Shown here piece by piece: positions 42,371 to 50,869 of a DNA stretch of 62,948 bases. Made by a program: the position numbers and the translations under genes. The stretch spans positions 1 to 62,948 of the forward strand of contig CAZMFR010000005.1 of assembly GCA_964565685.1 (NCBI GenBank), read 5' to 3'. The notes under the pieces were generated by a model. The model was not told where the DNA came from, made no database searches, and worked only from the letters and a program-made list of their open reading frames with translations. The stretch's first letter is position 1. Every line of letters begins with the position of its first letter. The DNA comes from JAGWNR01 sp964565685 (lineage in GTDB: Bacteria > Patescibacteriota > Minisyncoccia > Phycocordibacterales > PALSA-1337).

Positions 42371-42956
42371 GCACGGCGAATCTAGAAAAACGCCCTATGT
42401 CTATTTTCTCGCCGAATTTTTGCATGGCTGCGTCGATCATGCTTTGGATCGTCGTCTCCGGATTCTTGACGAACGGCTGATCGAGCAGGACCATCTCGCC
42501 AAAATATCCGGCAAGCTTGCCCTCTAGTATCTTTTCCTGCATGGCGGCTGGCTTGCCTTTGACCTCCTCGGCAAAGACTTCTTTGGCGGCTTTCATGTCG
42601 CTCTCCTGTATGTCCGTTTTTCTCAAGAATTTAGGGTTTGTGGCCGCCACGTGCATAGCGATATCGCGAGCCAATTGCTTGAATTCATCGCTACCAGAGA
42701 CAAAATCGCTTTCGGACAATAGTTCGACCATCGCACCGACACGGCCTGTAGCATGCATATATCCGGCAATAGTGCCTGCCTTGAAGACGCGATCGGCCTT
42801 TTTGGCGCCCAGCTCGCCTGATTTCTTGCGTAGAATGACCAAGGCCTTTTCCATATCGCCTTTTGCTTCTTCAAGGGCTTTTTTGCATTGCATTATAGAA
42901 ATTCCAGTTTGATCACGGAGTGCTTTTACTTGTTCTGTAGTTATGACTGTGGTCAT
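42360..42956 (-). CDS. tsf: Elongation factor Ts
   Basis: 198 residues, the compact bacterial form. VKALRDQTGISIMQCKKALE (UBA-like N-terminus), ALVILRKKSGELGAKKADRV, then MVELLSESDFVSGSDEFKQL and MHVAATNPKFL, and the end KFGEKIDIGRFSRFAV. It recycles EF-Tu GDP to GTP. An extended -10 (TGA-TATAAT, 42994-42999) gives a leader of about 37 bases. In most bacteria rpsB precedes it directly; here a plus-strand gene and repeats intervene. Confidence 0.94.
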   Translation of the reverse strand: MTTVITTEQVKALRDQTGISIMQCKKALEEAKGDMEKALVILRKKSGELGAKKADRVFKAGTIAGYMHATGRVGAMVELLSESDFVSGSDEFKQLARDIAMHVAATNPKFLRKTDIQESDMKAAKEVFAEEVKGKPAAMQEKILEGKLAGYFGEMVLLDQPFVKNPETTIQSMIDAAMQKFGEKIDIGRFSRFAVLEK

Positions 42957-43193
42957 TGGTTTGATGTGATTAAAAAATTAAAAGGTAAAGTGAATTATAT
43001 CATGGACGGAAAAAATAACAAACTTTTAAAGGATTGACCACGGGTGCTTTTGTTAAACATTGACATATTTAATATTTCATGATAAACTTGTTTTCAGTGA
43101 AGAGGAGGGGTCCACCTTCTTCGCCTCCGTGAACCTTGGGTTTGTAGAGGTCTGAACTTTAACTCGAAAAATTTATCCTTGTAGACGAAGCTT

Positions 43194-43493
43194 ATGAATA
43201 AATCAAATCGTTTCCAAAAACAACCGGTCAAAGATAATCAGGCCAAGGCGATTGAGGAAATAACCAAAAAGCTTAATACATATCCGCATGGCAGTGAAAG
43301 ATACCGCGTAAACCATGTATCAAGGATGACAAAGACTGGTTCTATTGTGACAATATATTCGCCAATTTGCGGAAGTAATGTTGGCTTAGCAACCTTCGAT
43401 ACTCGTAAGGGCACTGTAATAAGGGTGCCGACCGATGATGAGCTGTCACGGGCCATCAGCGACAGGATTCACCATGATCTCGGCATTAAATGA
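43194..43493 (+). CDS. Hypothetical protein (99 aa)
   Basis: Begins MNKSNRFQKQPVKDNQAKAI; basic N-terminus, then a beta-rich middle (SRMTKTGSIVTIYSPICGSN) and an alpha C-terminus. Followed by a good terminator. It interrupts the rpsB-tsf pair on the opposite strand. No family recognised. Confidence 0.5.
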   Translation: MNKSNRFQKQPVKDNQAKAIEEITKKLNTYPHGSERYRVNHVSRMTKTGSIVTIYSPICGSNVGLATFDTRKGTVIRVPTDDELSRAISDRIHHDLGIK

Positions 43494-43501
43494 TTTACAA
43501 A

Positions 43502-43555
43502 GACCCTCATTGACTTCCCCGAATTAAATCGGGAGAGTTGATGAGGGTCCTTTTT
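43502..43555 (+). terminator. Terminator of 43194-43493
   Basis: GACCCTCAT/ATGAGGGTC outer stem (43502-43510 with 43541-43549), inner CCCGA/TCGGG, then CTTTTTAG. Confidence 0.85.
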
Positions 43556-43564
43556 AGTGTCCCC

Positions 43565-43837
43565 AAAAGTTGGCAACTTTCTTGCCAATTTTTTAAAGCC
43601 CATAAAAATGGCGCCAGCCGCTTCCTTCTTTTTTCTTTTATCAAGTACCAAGATTCCCGCTGGAGCGATTGAACACAATCAGGCCAAGCCATGATTTTGC
43701 CAAATCACCTACTGAGCGGGAATGACAAGTCTGTTAGAGCAAAGAGCAAAAATTAAAAAGCAAAGATGCAAATAAAAAATATTAGATTAAGAATAGTCTA
43801 ATTCTCTTTAATCTTTATACTTGCTTTTTGCTCTCTA
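43565..43837. repeat. Repeat-rich spacer between rpsB and tsf
   Basis: 43565-43594 is a third copy of the uvrB insertion palindrome (AAAGTTGGCAACTTTCTTGC...). ATTCCCGCT/AGCGGGAAT (43653-43661 with 43715-43723) forms a 9-bp inverted repeat. From 43735 an AT-rich inverted repeat (AGAGCAAA...TTTGCTCT) may act as the rpsB terminator. The 70-codon open frames here have no coding character. Confidence 0.6.
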
Positions 43838-44563
43838 CTATTTGCTCTTGACTTCTTCTTTCTTCACTTCAACTTTCTTCAACTTGCCCTCTTCGTATGC
43901 TTTTACAATCTCATTTACAAAGAAGCGAATGCTCTCTTGTGAGGCGTCGTTGCCGACGATAGGATAAGTAATACCGGAGATGTCGCAATCGGAGCCGGCG
44001 AGAGCTATGACAGGAATGCCCATTTGTTGCGCTTCATTGACAGCATTTATCTCTGCGCGAGGATCAACGACAAAGACGGCTTTTGGCATCTCTTTTATTG
44101 AGGCGATGCCGCTGAACAGATGGTTGAGCCGATCGATCTCGCGGTCGATCATGAGCCGCTCCTTCTTTGTGTATTTGGCCAGCTCGCCTTTTTCCCGTTC
44201 GCCTTCGAGTTTTTCGAGCTTGTCGATGCGTTTTCTGACCTCTTTGAAGTTAGTGAATGTCCCTCCGACCCAACGATCATCGACAAAGGGCATATTTATG
44301 GACTGTGCCGCCGCACGGATAGCGGCGCGGGATTCATGTTTGCCGCCTACGAGAACGATCTGCTTGCCTTCTGCGGCCACAGAAGCGACGAATTTCTTTG
44401 CGGCTTCGAGAAGAAGCGACGTCTTTTCAAGGTCGAATATCTCGACCTTGTTCTTGATCCCAAAAATATACGGTGTAACGCTCGGATGGCGGCGCGAGCG
44501 AGAAAAGCCGAAGTGGGTTCCGGCTTTGAACATGTTGTCTATTGCGGTATTTGGTTTTTCCAT
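43838..44563 (-). CDS. rpsB: 30S ribosomal protein S2
   Basis: 241 residues: AIDNMFKAGTHFGFSRSRRH, YIFGIKNKVEIFDLEKT, VLVGGKHESRAAIRAAAQSI, VDDRWVGGTFTNFKEVRKRI, PKAVFVVDPRAEINAVNEAQ and PVIALAGSDCDISGITYPIV, with a Lys/Glu tail. ATG lies five bases after TATAGC, again very short. Confidence 0.95.
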   Translation of the reverse strand: MEKPNTAIDNMFKAGTHFGFSRSRRHPSVTPYIFGIKNKVEIFDLEKTSLLLEAAKKFVASVAAEGKQIVLVGGKHESRAAIRAAAQSINMPFVDDRWVGGTFTNFKEVRKRIDKLEKLEGEREKGELAKYTKKERLMIDREIDRLNHLFSGIASIKEMPKAVFVVDPRAEINAVNEAQQMGIPVIALAGSDCDISGITYPIVGNDASQESIRFFVNEIVKAYEEGKLKKVEVKKEEVKSK

Positions 44564-44638
44564 ATGAAGCTATAGCTTAACAGAACAGGTTTTCGAAGTC
44601 AAATTCATGCGGAGGATAGGTCTTCGCGCGTCTACCAT

Positions 44639-45118
44639 TCAACGCAATGAAAAGCCGATCAATAGGAGCAAGGCGGAATACAAAAAATCGAAATAAAAGA
44701 ATCTCAGCTTGTTGGCTAGCCAGATGAGCCAGAAGAATGGATACAACAGCAGACCTCCTTTTTTTAGGACATTGCGCGCATCTTCATCGCTCGGAAATGC
44801 ACAGGCACCGGCGGCAAAGCCGATCCAGATGAGAATGATACGACCAATCAAATCGGTCGAAACCCGCAAGGATATATAAGCCATGACGATAGCCACGAGA
44901 GAATTCACGATGATAGGTCCGATCGATATGAAAAAAGTCTGATATAGATGCGTCGGTTCGTCATGGATGACATATCCGGCAGGATTGCCCAGCTTCCAAT
45001 ATCTGACTTTTTGCACATGCACGCCGGTTATATTGCAAAATATCTTGTGAGCGAACTCGTGGATGATGACGCCCGGAAAGGTGACGATCGATACGAGCCA
45101 GTTTGGGATGAGGAACAT
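44639..45118 (-). CDS. Membrane-embedded zinc metalloprotease-like protein (M50-like)
   Basis: 159 residues with four hydrophobic segments. HEFAH (VIIHEFAHKIFCNITG) is an HExxH zinc site in the first membrane helix; the region after GPIIVNSLVAIVMAYISL resembles the peptidase core of M50 or DUF3267 proteins. FPSDEDARNVL may supply the third ligand. It would act inside the membrane; substrate unknown. ATG is seven bases after TATAAT. Confidence 0.7.
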   Translation of the reverse strand: MFLIPNWLVSIVTFPGVIIHEFAHKIFCNITGVHVQKVRYWKLGNPAGYVIHDEPTHLYQTFFISIGPIIVNSLVAIVMAYISLRVSTDLIGRIILIWIGFAAGACAFPSDEDARNVLKKGGLLLYPFFWLIWLANKLRFFYFDFLYSALLLLIGFSLR

Positions 45119-45234
45119 GTTGGCTATTATAGCGCAATTATAAGATTGAATCTTGGATGGTGTCTATCATATACGTTTCAGCTTGTCTGTCGGCAGACGG
45201 GCGGATTTCGAAACTTACGTAGGATAGACCTTAT

Positions 45235-47739
45235 TTACAAACAGATCATGCTCGCCAACGAGTCTCCGTCGCGCAATTTCATGACGCGGACACCCTGAGT
45301 GGCACGAGACAAGGTTGGAATCTCCTTCAATTCGGTGCGGATGACCTGGGAATTCTTGGACATGACGACTATTTCGACATCATCGTCTGTGACGACGCGC
45401 GCAGCCATCAGAGAGCCGGTCTTTGGCGTGACATTCATGGTCAGGATGCCGGATCCGCCGCGATTTTGAACCTTGTATTCGGAAAGCTTGGTTTTCTTGC
45501 CATAACCGTTCGCGCCGAGCACAAAAAGCGCTGGGTTCTTTGCGTTTTTTGAGACGACATCAGCAGAGATAACATGGTCAGCGGCGATCTTCTTCTTCAC
45601 ATCCTCTTCAGCAATCCGGATAACGCGCACACCGGCCGCACTGCGTCCCATTTCGCGGACATCGCTCTCCTTGAAGTGAATCGATTGGCCCTCCTGTGTA
45701 GCAATGACGACATCATCGTTCTTTGAGACAAAGTTCACCGAGATAAGCTCGTCCCCTTCATCCAGAGTGATCGCGATCAAACCGGAACGGCGGACGTCTT
45801 TGAAATTGGCGGCAGAAGTCTTCTTGCCTGTGCCGTTCTTGGTCACCATGATTAGCGATAGACCTTCGGCGGTCTTCTTGTCCTTTGGCATAGGCAAAAT
45901 CGATGTGACTTTCTCGCCGTCAGAGAGCGACAGGAAGTTCATGATCGACTTGCCTTTCGTGGCTCTCTTGCCCTCTGGAATGTCATACATCTTTATCTGA
46001 TATGCCTTGCCCATGTCGGTAAAGAATAGCAGGTCGTTATGCGTCGTTCCGGTGACGAGATGCGTGATGAAATCTTCTTCCTTTGTATCGAGGTCGACGA
46101 CGCCGACGCCGCCGCGCTTTTGCTTGCGATATTCGTCCGGATTCGTCCTCTTTATATAGCCGCCTTTTGTCAAAACCAAGACGCTCTCCTCGTCAGGGAT
46201 CAGATCCTCCGCATTAAAGGCCTTGACGCCATGCTTGATTATTTTTGTTCTGCGCGGATTGTCATATTTCTGCTTTATCTCGGACAGCTCGGTCTTGATC
46301 ATGGCGCGAACCTTCTTTTCGCTTCCGAGGATCTCTTTGAGGGACTCGATCAGAGCTTGCACCTCCTTTAATTCGTCCAAAATCTTCTGGCGCTCCAAGC
46401 CGGCCAGTTTTTGCAAACGCATATCCAAGATCGCCTGTGCCTGTAGGTCGCTGAACTTGAATTTTTTCATCAAACCGGCCTTTGCTTCGACTACGTCTTT
46501 TGACGCGCGTATGAGCTTTATTATCTCATCGATATGATCGAGCGCTTTTTTCAAGCCGAGAAGAATGTGCTCTCGCGCCTCTGCGGCATCTAGGTCGAAT
46601 TTTGTCCTGCGGCGTATCACTTCTATTCGATGGACTATAAATTCCTCGAGAATCGTCTTGAGGGAAAGAGTCTGCGGAATGCCGTGCACGAGAGCGACTG
46701 TATTTATATGAAAAGTGTCTTCGAGCTGAGTGTGCTTGTAGAGGAAGTTGAGGACTTTCTCTGGATAGGCGCCCTGCTTTAGATCGATGACGATACGCAA
46801 GTCTTTGTCTGATTCATCCCGGAGGCCTCTGATACCATCGATTGATTTGTCTCGGACGAGATCGGCGATCTTCATGATTAAGTCGCTCTTGTTCACACGG
46901 AACGGAATCGAAGTGATGATGATCTGGAATTGGCCTTTCTTGTCCTCTATTATCTCGGCTTCGCCGCGCACGACGATGCCGCCACGACCAGTAGAATAGG
47001 CATGGAGGATGTCCTTTTCGTTATACATGACAGCACCAGTCGGAAAATCAGGCCCTTTTATGAATTGCATGAGGTCCTCGGTTGTGGCGTCTTTGTTCTC
47101 GATCAAATGCGCAGTAGCATCAACGACCTCTCCCAGGTTGTGCGGAGCGATATTCGTAGCCATACCGACAGCGATGCCGAGCGTGCCATTCAATAGGAGG
47201 TTCGGTACAGCTGTCGGGAGAACGATCGGCTCTTTGCGCGTGCCGTCATAGTTCGGTCGGAAATCGACCGTGTTCTTTTCAATGTCGCGAAGAAGCTCGG
47301 CCGACATGCGCGCCATCCTGGCCTCTGTATAACGCATAGCCGCGGCAGGATCGCCATCTATGTTGCCGAAGTTTCCTTGGCCTTGGACGAGAGGATACCT
47401 CATGCGAAAATCCTGAGCCATGCCGACCAAGGTATCGTACACTGCAACATCGCCATGCGGATGATAATTTCCTAGCACATCACCGACGACGACCGCTGAT
47501 TTGCGGAATTTCGCGCTCGAGGTCAAGCCCTTTTCATGCATGGCGTACAGTATGCGGCGATGCACAGGTTTCAATCCGTCGCGCACATCAGGCAAGGCGC
47601 GAGCAGTGATGACGGACATGGCGTAGTCCAAATACGATGTGCGCATCTCTGTCGTGATCGGTGCATCGACGATCCCGAGCGATGGATCGCGCGGAATCTC
47701 AGCTGCTTCTTCTATGCTTTTATCGGCCTTTTTTGGCAT
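45235..47739 (-). CDS. gyrA: DNA gyrase subunit A
   Basis: 834 residues. ARALPDVRDGLKPVHRRILY, GNYHPHGDVAVYDTLVGMAQ, and the catalytic Tyr in AAMRYTEARM. The C-terminal beta-pinwheel carries a GyrA-box-like RKQKRGGVGVVD, supporting gyrase rather than ParC. The residue at the quinolone-determining position 83 (E. coli numbering) is Val instead of Ser, seen in HGD-V-AVYD. Confidence 0.95.
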   Translation of the reverse strand: MPKKADKSIEEAAEIPRDPSLGIVDAPITTEMRTSYLDYAMSVITARALPDVRDGLKPVHRRILYAMHEKGLTSSAKFRKSAVVVGDVLGNYHPHGDVAVYDTLVGMAQDFRMRYPLVQGQGNFGNIDGDPAAAMRYTEARMARMSAELLRDIEKNTVDFRPNYDGTRKEPIVLPTAVPNLLLNGTLGIAVGMATNIAPHNLGEVVDATAHLIENKDATTEDLMQFIKGPDFPTGAVMYNEKDILHAYSTGRGGIVVRGEAEIIEDKKGQFQIIITSIPFRVNKSDLIMKIADLVRDKSIDGIRGLRDESDKDLRIVIDLKQGAYPEKVLNFLYKHTQLEDTFHINTVALVHGIPQTLSLKTILEEFIVHRIEVIRRRTKFDLDAAEAREHILLGLKKALDHIDEIIKLIRASKDVVEAKAGLMKKFKFSDLQAQAILDMRLQKLAGLERQKILDELKEVQALIESLKEILGSEKKVRAMIKTELSEIKQKYDNPRRTKIIKHGVKAFNAEDLIPDEESVLVLTKGGYIKRTNPDEYRKQKRGGVGVVDLDTKEEDFITHLVTGTTHNDLLFFTDMGKAYQIKMYDIPEGKRATKGKSIMNFLSLSDGEKVTSILPMPKDKKTAEGLSLIMVTKNGTGKKTSAANFKDVRRSGLIAITLDEGDELISVNFVSKNDDVVIATQEGQSIHFKESDVREMGRSAAGVRVIRIAEEDVKKKIAADHVISADVVSKNAKNPALFVLGANGYGKKTKLSEYKVQNRGGSGILTMNVTPKTGSLMAARVVTDDDVEIVVMSKNSQVIRTELKEIPTLSRATQGVRVMKLRDGDSLASMICL

Positions 47740-47869
47740 ATTTTATGGTTTAAACGAAAAAGCACACGGCTTTTAGATGGGTTTATTATAACAAAAACGT
47801 GCATGAAAAGCGAGTGATTTTACCCAGGCCTACCTTAGGTACCTTGATCTACCCTGTGCAGAGTTTTAC

Positions 47870-47986
47870 TTGACAAATACGATTTAAGTGTGATACTATT
47901 CCTCACAGAAAGCTCGCCAAGGCTCTCTATCCTAATCAATTCGGACACGGTACTGCGACTGTGTCTGATGGGCTGAAACCCTTAGG
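47870..47986 (+). promoter_or_regulatory. Promoter and three-way-junction leader of 48019-48612
   Basis: TTGACA (47870-47875) and TACTAT (47894-47899) or GATACT. The leader has a closing stem CCTAA/TTAGG (47931-47935 with 47982-47986) enclosing GGACAC/GTGTCT (47943-47948 with 47961-47966) and GGG-CTGAAA-CCC (47970-47981): a compact three-way junction 20 bases before the ribosome site, riboswitch-like in shape. No known class recognised. Confidence 0.5.
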
Positions 47987-48018
47987 AAAAATTCTTGGTA
48001 TTGAAAGGTAAATAAGTT

Positions 48019-48612
48019 ATGTCAACATATCACAACGTCGAAAAAGGTTATGTGCCAGATTCACTATTTGATATCTGGAAAGCAAAACATGGCGGCGACC
48101 CAATCGTAGATTACAAAAACGAAACAGATAAAGGTGATCATGGCACGGGCATTGGTTCAATCTTATGTCTTTTTTTTGGTGCCATTGCATTCACAGGATA
48201 CAGATGGCCATCTCACGGAAACAACCCGGTATCCATGCTAATGCTGTCGGTCGGGCTTATATTTCTGGGAGTGGTCTATGGAGGCATAGCTCTCTTTCGA
48301 AAAGATCCGGAAGACAACAATGGATACAAATGTTACAGAGAAATAGGCTGGCTATTTGGTGTATTTGATGCTGAGCCGAGCGAAGAAATCGGTAAGTTGA
48401 GTCTTGAAGAGTTCCGTGGACTCATTGAAGATGCTCTCACCAAGCAGGCCAAGGCGGTTGATAATGCCACCGGCTTCGACAAGGTCAACCAAAGGAAGAA
48501 ATTCAATGACATGCACAAGATCGCTCTTGAATGGGGCTTGTGTCATGAGTCTCACGCTCGCTACTATCCGCAGAAAAACAATCTATTTCACGGATCTGCC
48601 GCTGTCTCTTGA
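48019..48612 (+). CDS. Membrane-anchored hypothetical protein
   Basis: 197 residues. Cytoplasmic N-terminus, two membrane segments (GIGSILCLFFGAIAFTGY and SMLMLSVGLIFLGVVYGGIA), and a soluble helical C-terminus (EEIGKLSLEEFRGLIEDALT, KVNQRKKFNDMHKIALEWGL). AAAGG is ten bases before ATG. Own promoter, structured leader and terminator. Family unknown. Confidence 0.62.
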   Translation: MSTYHNVEKGYVPDSLFDIWKAKHGGDPIVDYKNETDKGDHGTGIGSILCLFFGAIAFTGYRWPSHGNNPVSMLMLSVGLIFLGVVYGGIALFRKDPEDNNGYKCYREIGWLFGVFDAEPSEEIGKLSLEEFRGLIEDALTKQAKAVDNATGFDKVNQRKKFNDMHKIALEWGLCHESHARYYPQKNNLFHGSAAVS

Positions 48613-48627
48613 AGTCACTTTGTACAC

Positions 48628-48657
48628 CCGCCCCGACCAAAATCGGGGTGGTTTTTT
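48628..48657 (+). terminator. Terminator of 48019-48612
   Basis: CCGCCCCGA-CCAAAA-TCGGGGTGG followed by TTTTTT. Confidence 0.92.
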
Positions 48658-48746
48658 ATTTGTCTGTTGTCGGTTTTTACAAGATTTTAGGATTTCTTTA
48701 GAACTTTTTTAACTTTTCTTAATAACTGGTCCGTATACTTGGTGGC

Positions 48747-49118
48747 ATGATTGATAGAAATTGGAAAGAATTCATAGAAAAAGCCAAAACGGAATATTAT
48801 AAAGTTAGAAATGTTTCCTGCCCAGCTTTTGGCAATCAGCTTATTCATTTCAATAAGCATGGATTCAATCATCTATTAAGAAAAGGTCGTGTGCCTCGTT
48901 CTCGATACGAACAGATACAAAGGATAGATCTTCTACCGTCCGCAGTGCATATTTTGAAAATAACGAAAGAAATCAGAGGTTACAGGAGCAATAGAATCGG
49001 TAATGTGACGGCAGACTTTTGGACTATACGTGGAGTTCATAACAAGAAAAATATAAGGGTAATCTTGAGAAAGGTTGGCAAAGGTGTACTACACTTTTTT
49101 AGCGTAATGCAAGAATAA
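48747..49118 (+). CDS. RelE/barnase-fold-like nuclease candidate
   Basis: 123 residues: MIDRNWKEFIEKAKTEYYKV, IHFNKHGFNHLLRKGRVPRS, LLPSAVHILKITKEIRGYR, then DFWTIRGVHNKKNIRVILRK and LHFFSVMQE. The order (HF..HG..HL, a helix, then beta strands with a terminal FFS) resembles phage-barnase/EndoU/RelE (BECR) fold nucleases; conserved His, Arg and Ser are candidates for catalysis. No antitoxin gene is adjacent. TATACT is seven bases from the ATG. The call is tentative. Confidence 0.55.
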   Translation: MIDRNWKEFIEKAKTEYYKVRNVSCPAFGNQLIHFNKHGFNHLLRKGRVPRSRYEQIQRIDLLPSAVHILKITKEIRGYRSNRIGNVTADFWTIRGVHNKKNIRVILRKVGKGVLHFFSVMQE

Positions 49119-49121
49119 TAA

Positions 49122-49153
49122 AAACAAAAATCCCCTTGCGAGGATTCTTGTTT
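49122..49153. terminator. Terminator-like hairpin after 48747-49118
   Basis: AAACAA-A-AATCC...GGATT-C-TTGTTT, three bases after the stop. Confidence 0.6.
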
Positions 49154-49284
49154 GGACTTGCCATCAGCAATAATGCCGATAGAATCACCTTGAGATTTCT
49201 CTCAATGACTCGCAAGTCTTATGGAGTACATGATACTCCTGTAAAATTTCTCTGTCAACTGAAGTCTGTTTACAACTTGAATGT

Positions 49285-49578
49285 CTACTTCCCCGGCGAT
49301 ACCTCCAGAGGCGGCGCTTGGTAGGTTGCGGTAGATGCGCCGAGAGAGGTGGTGAAAGAAGTCCATGCGTCGCCTACAGAAGCGGTCATGGCATGCCACG
49401 GAGATTCTGCGCCGACAGCCACAGTACTGGCCGAAGAGCTTTGGTTCAAGGAAATCGAAGCCATCCAAAAGAGCACTATTACGAGCGTAATGCCTAATGA
49501 GGTCCAAAAGGCGATGTGCCTTTTTATGTGATCTGGCTTTTGACGGATGCGATGGAGGTGGTTTGCGAGAGTCGCCAT
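49285..49578 (-). CDS. Small single-pass membrane protein
   Basis: 97 residues: basic N-terminus (RIRQKPDHIKRH), membrane helix (IAFWTSLGITLVIVLFWMAS), then a Ser/Thr/Ala-rich outside part. 23 bases after the MBL-fold gene on the same strand. Family unknown. Confidence 0.62.
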   Translation of the reverse strand: MATLANHLHRIRQKPDHIKRHIAFWTSLGITLVIVLFWMASISLNQSSSASTVAVGAESPWHAMTASVGDAWTSFTTSLGASTATYQAPPLEVSPGK

Positions 49579-49601
49579 ATATTTATGTGAAAATCGTACT
49601 A

Positions 49602-50252
49602 CTATTTGTCATTTGGTGCAAGTACGATGATGTCGGCTTCTTTCCCTTCTAAATCCTTCTTTTTCAAGGTCAATTTTTCCTCGGTCTTTGGAGATTCGCC
49701 GGCCTCCTTTAAGAAGGTCTTGAGAGCGTCTTTTGTTCCGACGTCTCCATAATGGGTAGGGATGATTATCTTTGGTTCGAGGGAAACCGCTAGCTTGTAA
49801 GCTCTCACCGCATCCAGAACGCCCTCTCCGCCGATCGGCACAAACAGCACGTCTATCTCGTCTAATTCCTCTATCGTCTCTGCCGGCAATTTTTCGCTGT
49901 CGAGAACTCCCAGAAAACACATATTCATATTTTCCAAGGAAACTGTGTATATGCTGTTGATAAGCTGTGCAGTTCCTTTTGATTGTCCATAAGTCGTAGT
50001 TGAAGGCAATCCTTTTATGAAGACCCCTTTTATCTCATATTCGCCAGGACCGCTTATGACAAAAGGATTCTTGTCTCCATGACTGACGAGCTCGATGCCA
50101 TTCAAATCAGGATGATTGGCAGAGATGAGAGCGATATCAGCGCCAAAACGTGCCTGCTTTAATTTTGATTCCTTTGAAATAGGATCGACGGCGATAGTGA
50201 TGTCGCCGAATTGCACCTTGAAAAAATCAGCGCCCAAATATGTTATGACCAT
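49602..50252 (-). CDS. MBL-fold (UlaG-like) protein with degenerate metal site
   Basis: 216 residues with a metallo-beta-lactamase-like fold: VITYLGADFFKVQFGDITIA, DIALISANHPDLNG, NPFVISGPGEYEIKG, CFLGVLDSEKLP and PKIIIPTHYGDVG. The family motif HxHxDH reads SANHPD, so most metal ligands of the first site are lost and hydrolase activity is doubtful. ATG nine bases after TACAAT. Confidence 0.78.
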   Translation of the reverse strand: MVITYLGADFFKVQFGDITIAVDPISKESKLKQARFGADIALISANHPDLNGIELVSHGDKNPFVISGPGEYEIKGVFIKGLPSTTTYGQSKGTAQLINSIYTVSLENMNMCFLGVLDSEKLPAETIEELDEIDVLFVPIGGEGVLDAVRAYKLAVSLEPKIIIPTHYGDVGTKDALKTFLKEAGESPKTEEKLTLKKKDLEGKEADIIVLAPNDK

Positions 50253-50278
50253 AGTGCATATATTGTAACAAAAAAAGA

Positions 50279-50307
50279 AACTCTTGCCAATTTTCGTGGC
50301 AAGAGTC
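50279..50307 (-). terminator. Terminator of 50323-50586
   Basis: ACTCTTGCCA-loop-TGGCAAGAGT followed on the minus strand by TTCTTTTTTTG. Confidence 0.85.
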
Positions 50308-50322
50308 GTATCGGATGGATGA

Positions 50323-50586
50323 TTAATTTCGATCGGCTGTCCGTTCCTTTAATGTTCTGATCAAACAAAGGCATTCGTTTGTAAGGAAGGCGCGCTCCAG
50401 CTCCTTCATTTTTTCTTGGTCAGGATCCTTGACGATATGCGTGGTCATCTTTACATCCAAACCAAGCAAGTGCAGCCGATTCACCAGTCTTTTGTAAAGC
50501 CGATATAATTCGGAGCGGCGCCTCGGCAGATTATTTTCTTCTGGGATGTTTTTTAATAGTTTCTCCGCATCGGTGATCTTTAACAT
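50323..50586 (-). CDS. Hypothetical helical protein (87 aa)
   Basis: MLKITDAEKLLKNIPEENNL then RRRSELYRLYKRLVNRLHLL; highly charged and alpha-helical, with CLCLIRTLKE near the end. The strong terminator just downstream supports a real gene. Family unknown. Confidence 0.55.
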   Translation of the reverse strand: MLKITDAEKLLKNIPEENNLPRRRSELYRLYKRLVNRLHLLGLDVKMTTHIVKDPDQEKMKELERAFLTNECLCLIRTLKERTADRN

Positions 50587-50869
50587 ACTTTTGCTATATT
50601 TTTGGTTTTTGTTTCGTTTTTATTTAAATCGTAGGTGTTTAAACTCCAAAATAAACGATAACATGCCTTAACGATAAAAACAAGCAAAAATGAGCGTTTT
50701 CTTGCCAAAAAATCAATCTTGATATATAGTATTTTATGTAAGACAAGCGACGGCAGGTCGCTTTAACAGTTAGTTTTACAAAAAAAACAACATAGCGCGA
50801 TAATCCCGCAATCGGAGCTGCAAGGTGCAGCTCAATTAATAGTTTAAAAAGCGGAGCGCGCATCAATCA
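50587..50869. other. Intergenic, AT-rich, no gene recognised
   Basis: Upstream region of both the 50323-50586 gene and rpsA. A short minus-strand open frame (50639-50866) has no coding character. No convincing -35/-10 pair for rpsA is obvious. Confidence 0.5.

Noticed and set aside
43469..43692. Two overlapping minus-strand open frames in the rpsB-tsf spacer
   Set aside because: They run through a terminator and palindromic repeats and lack coding character.
50639..50866. 75-codon minus-strand open frame upstream of rpsA
   Set aside because: AT-rich, no ribosome site, no recognisable protein features.
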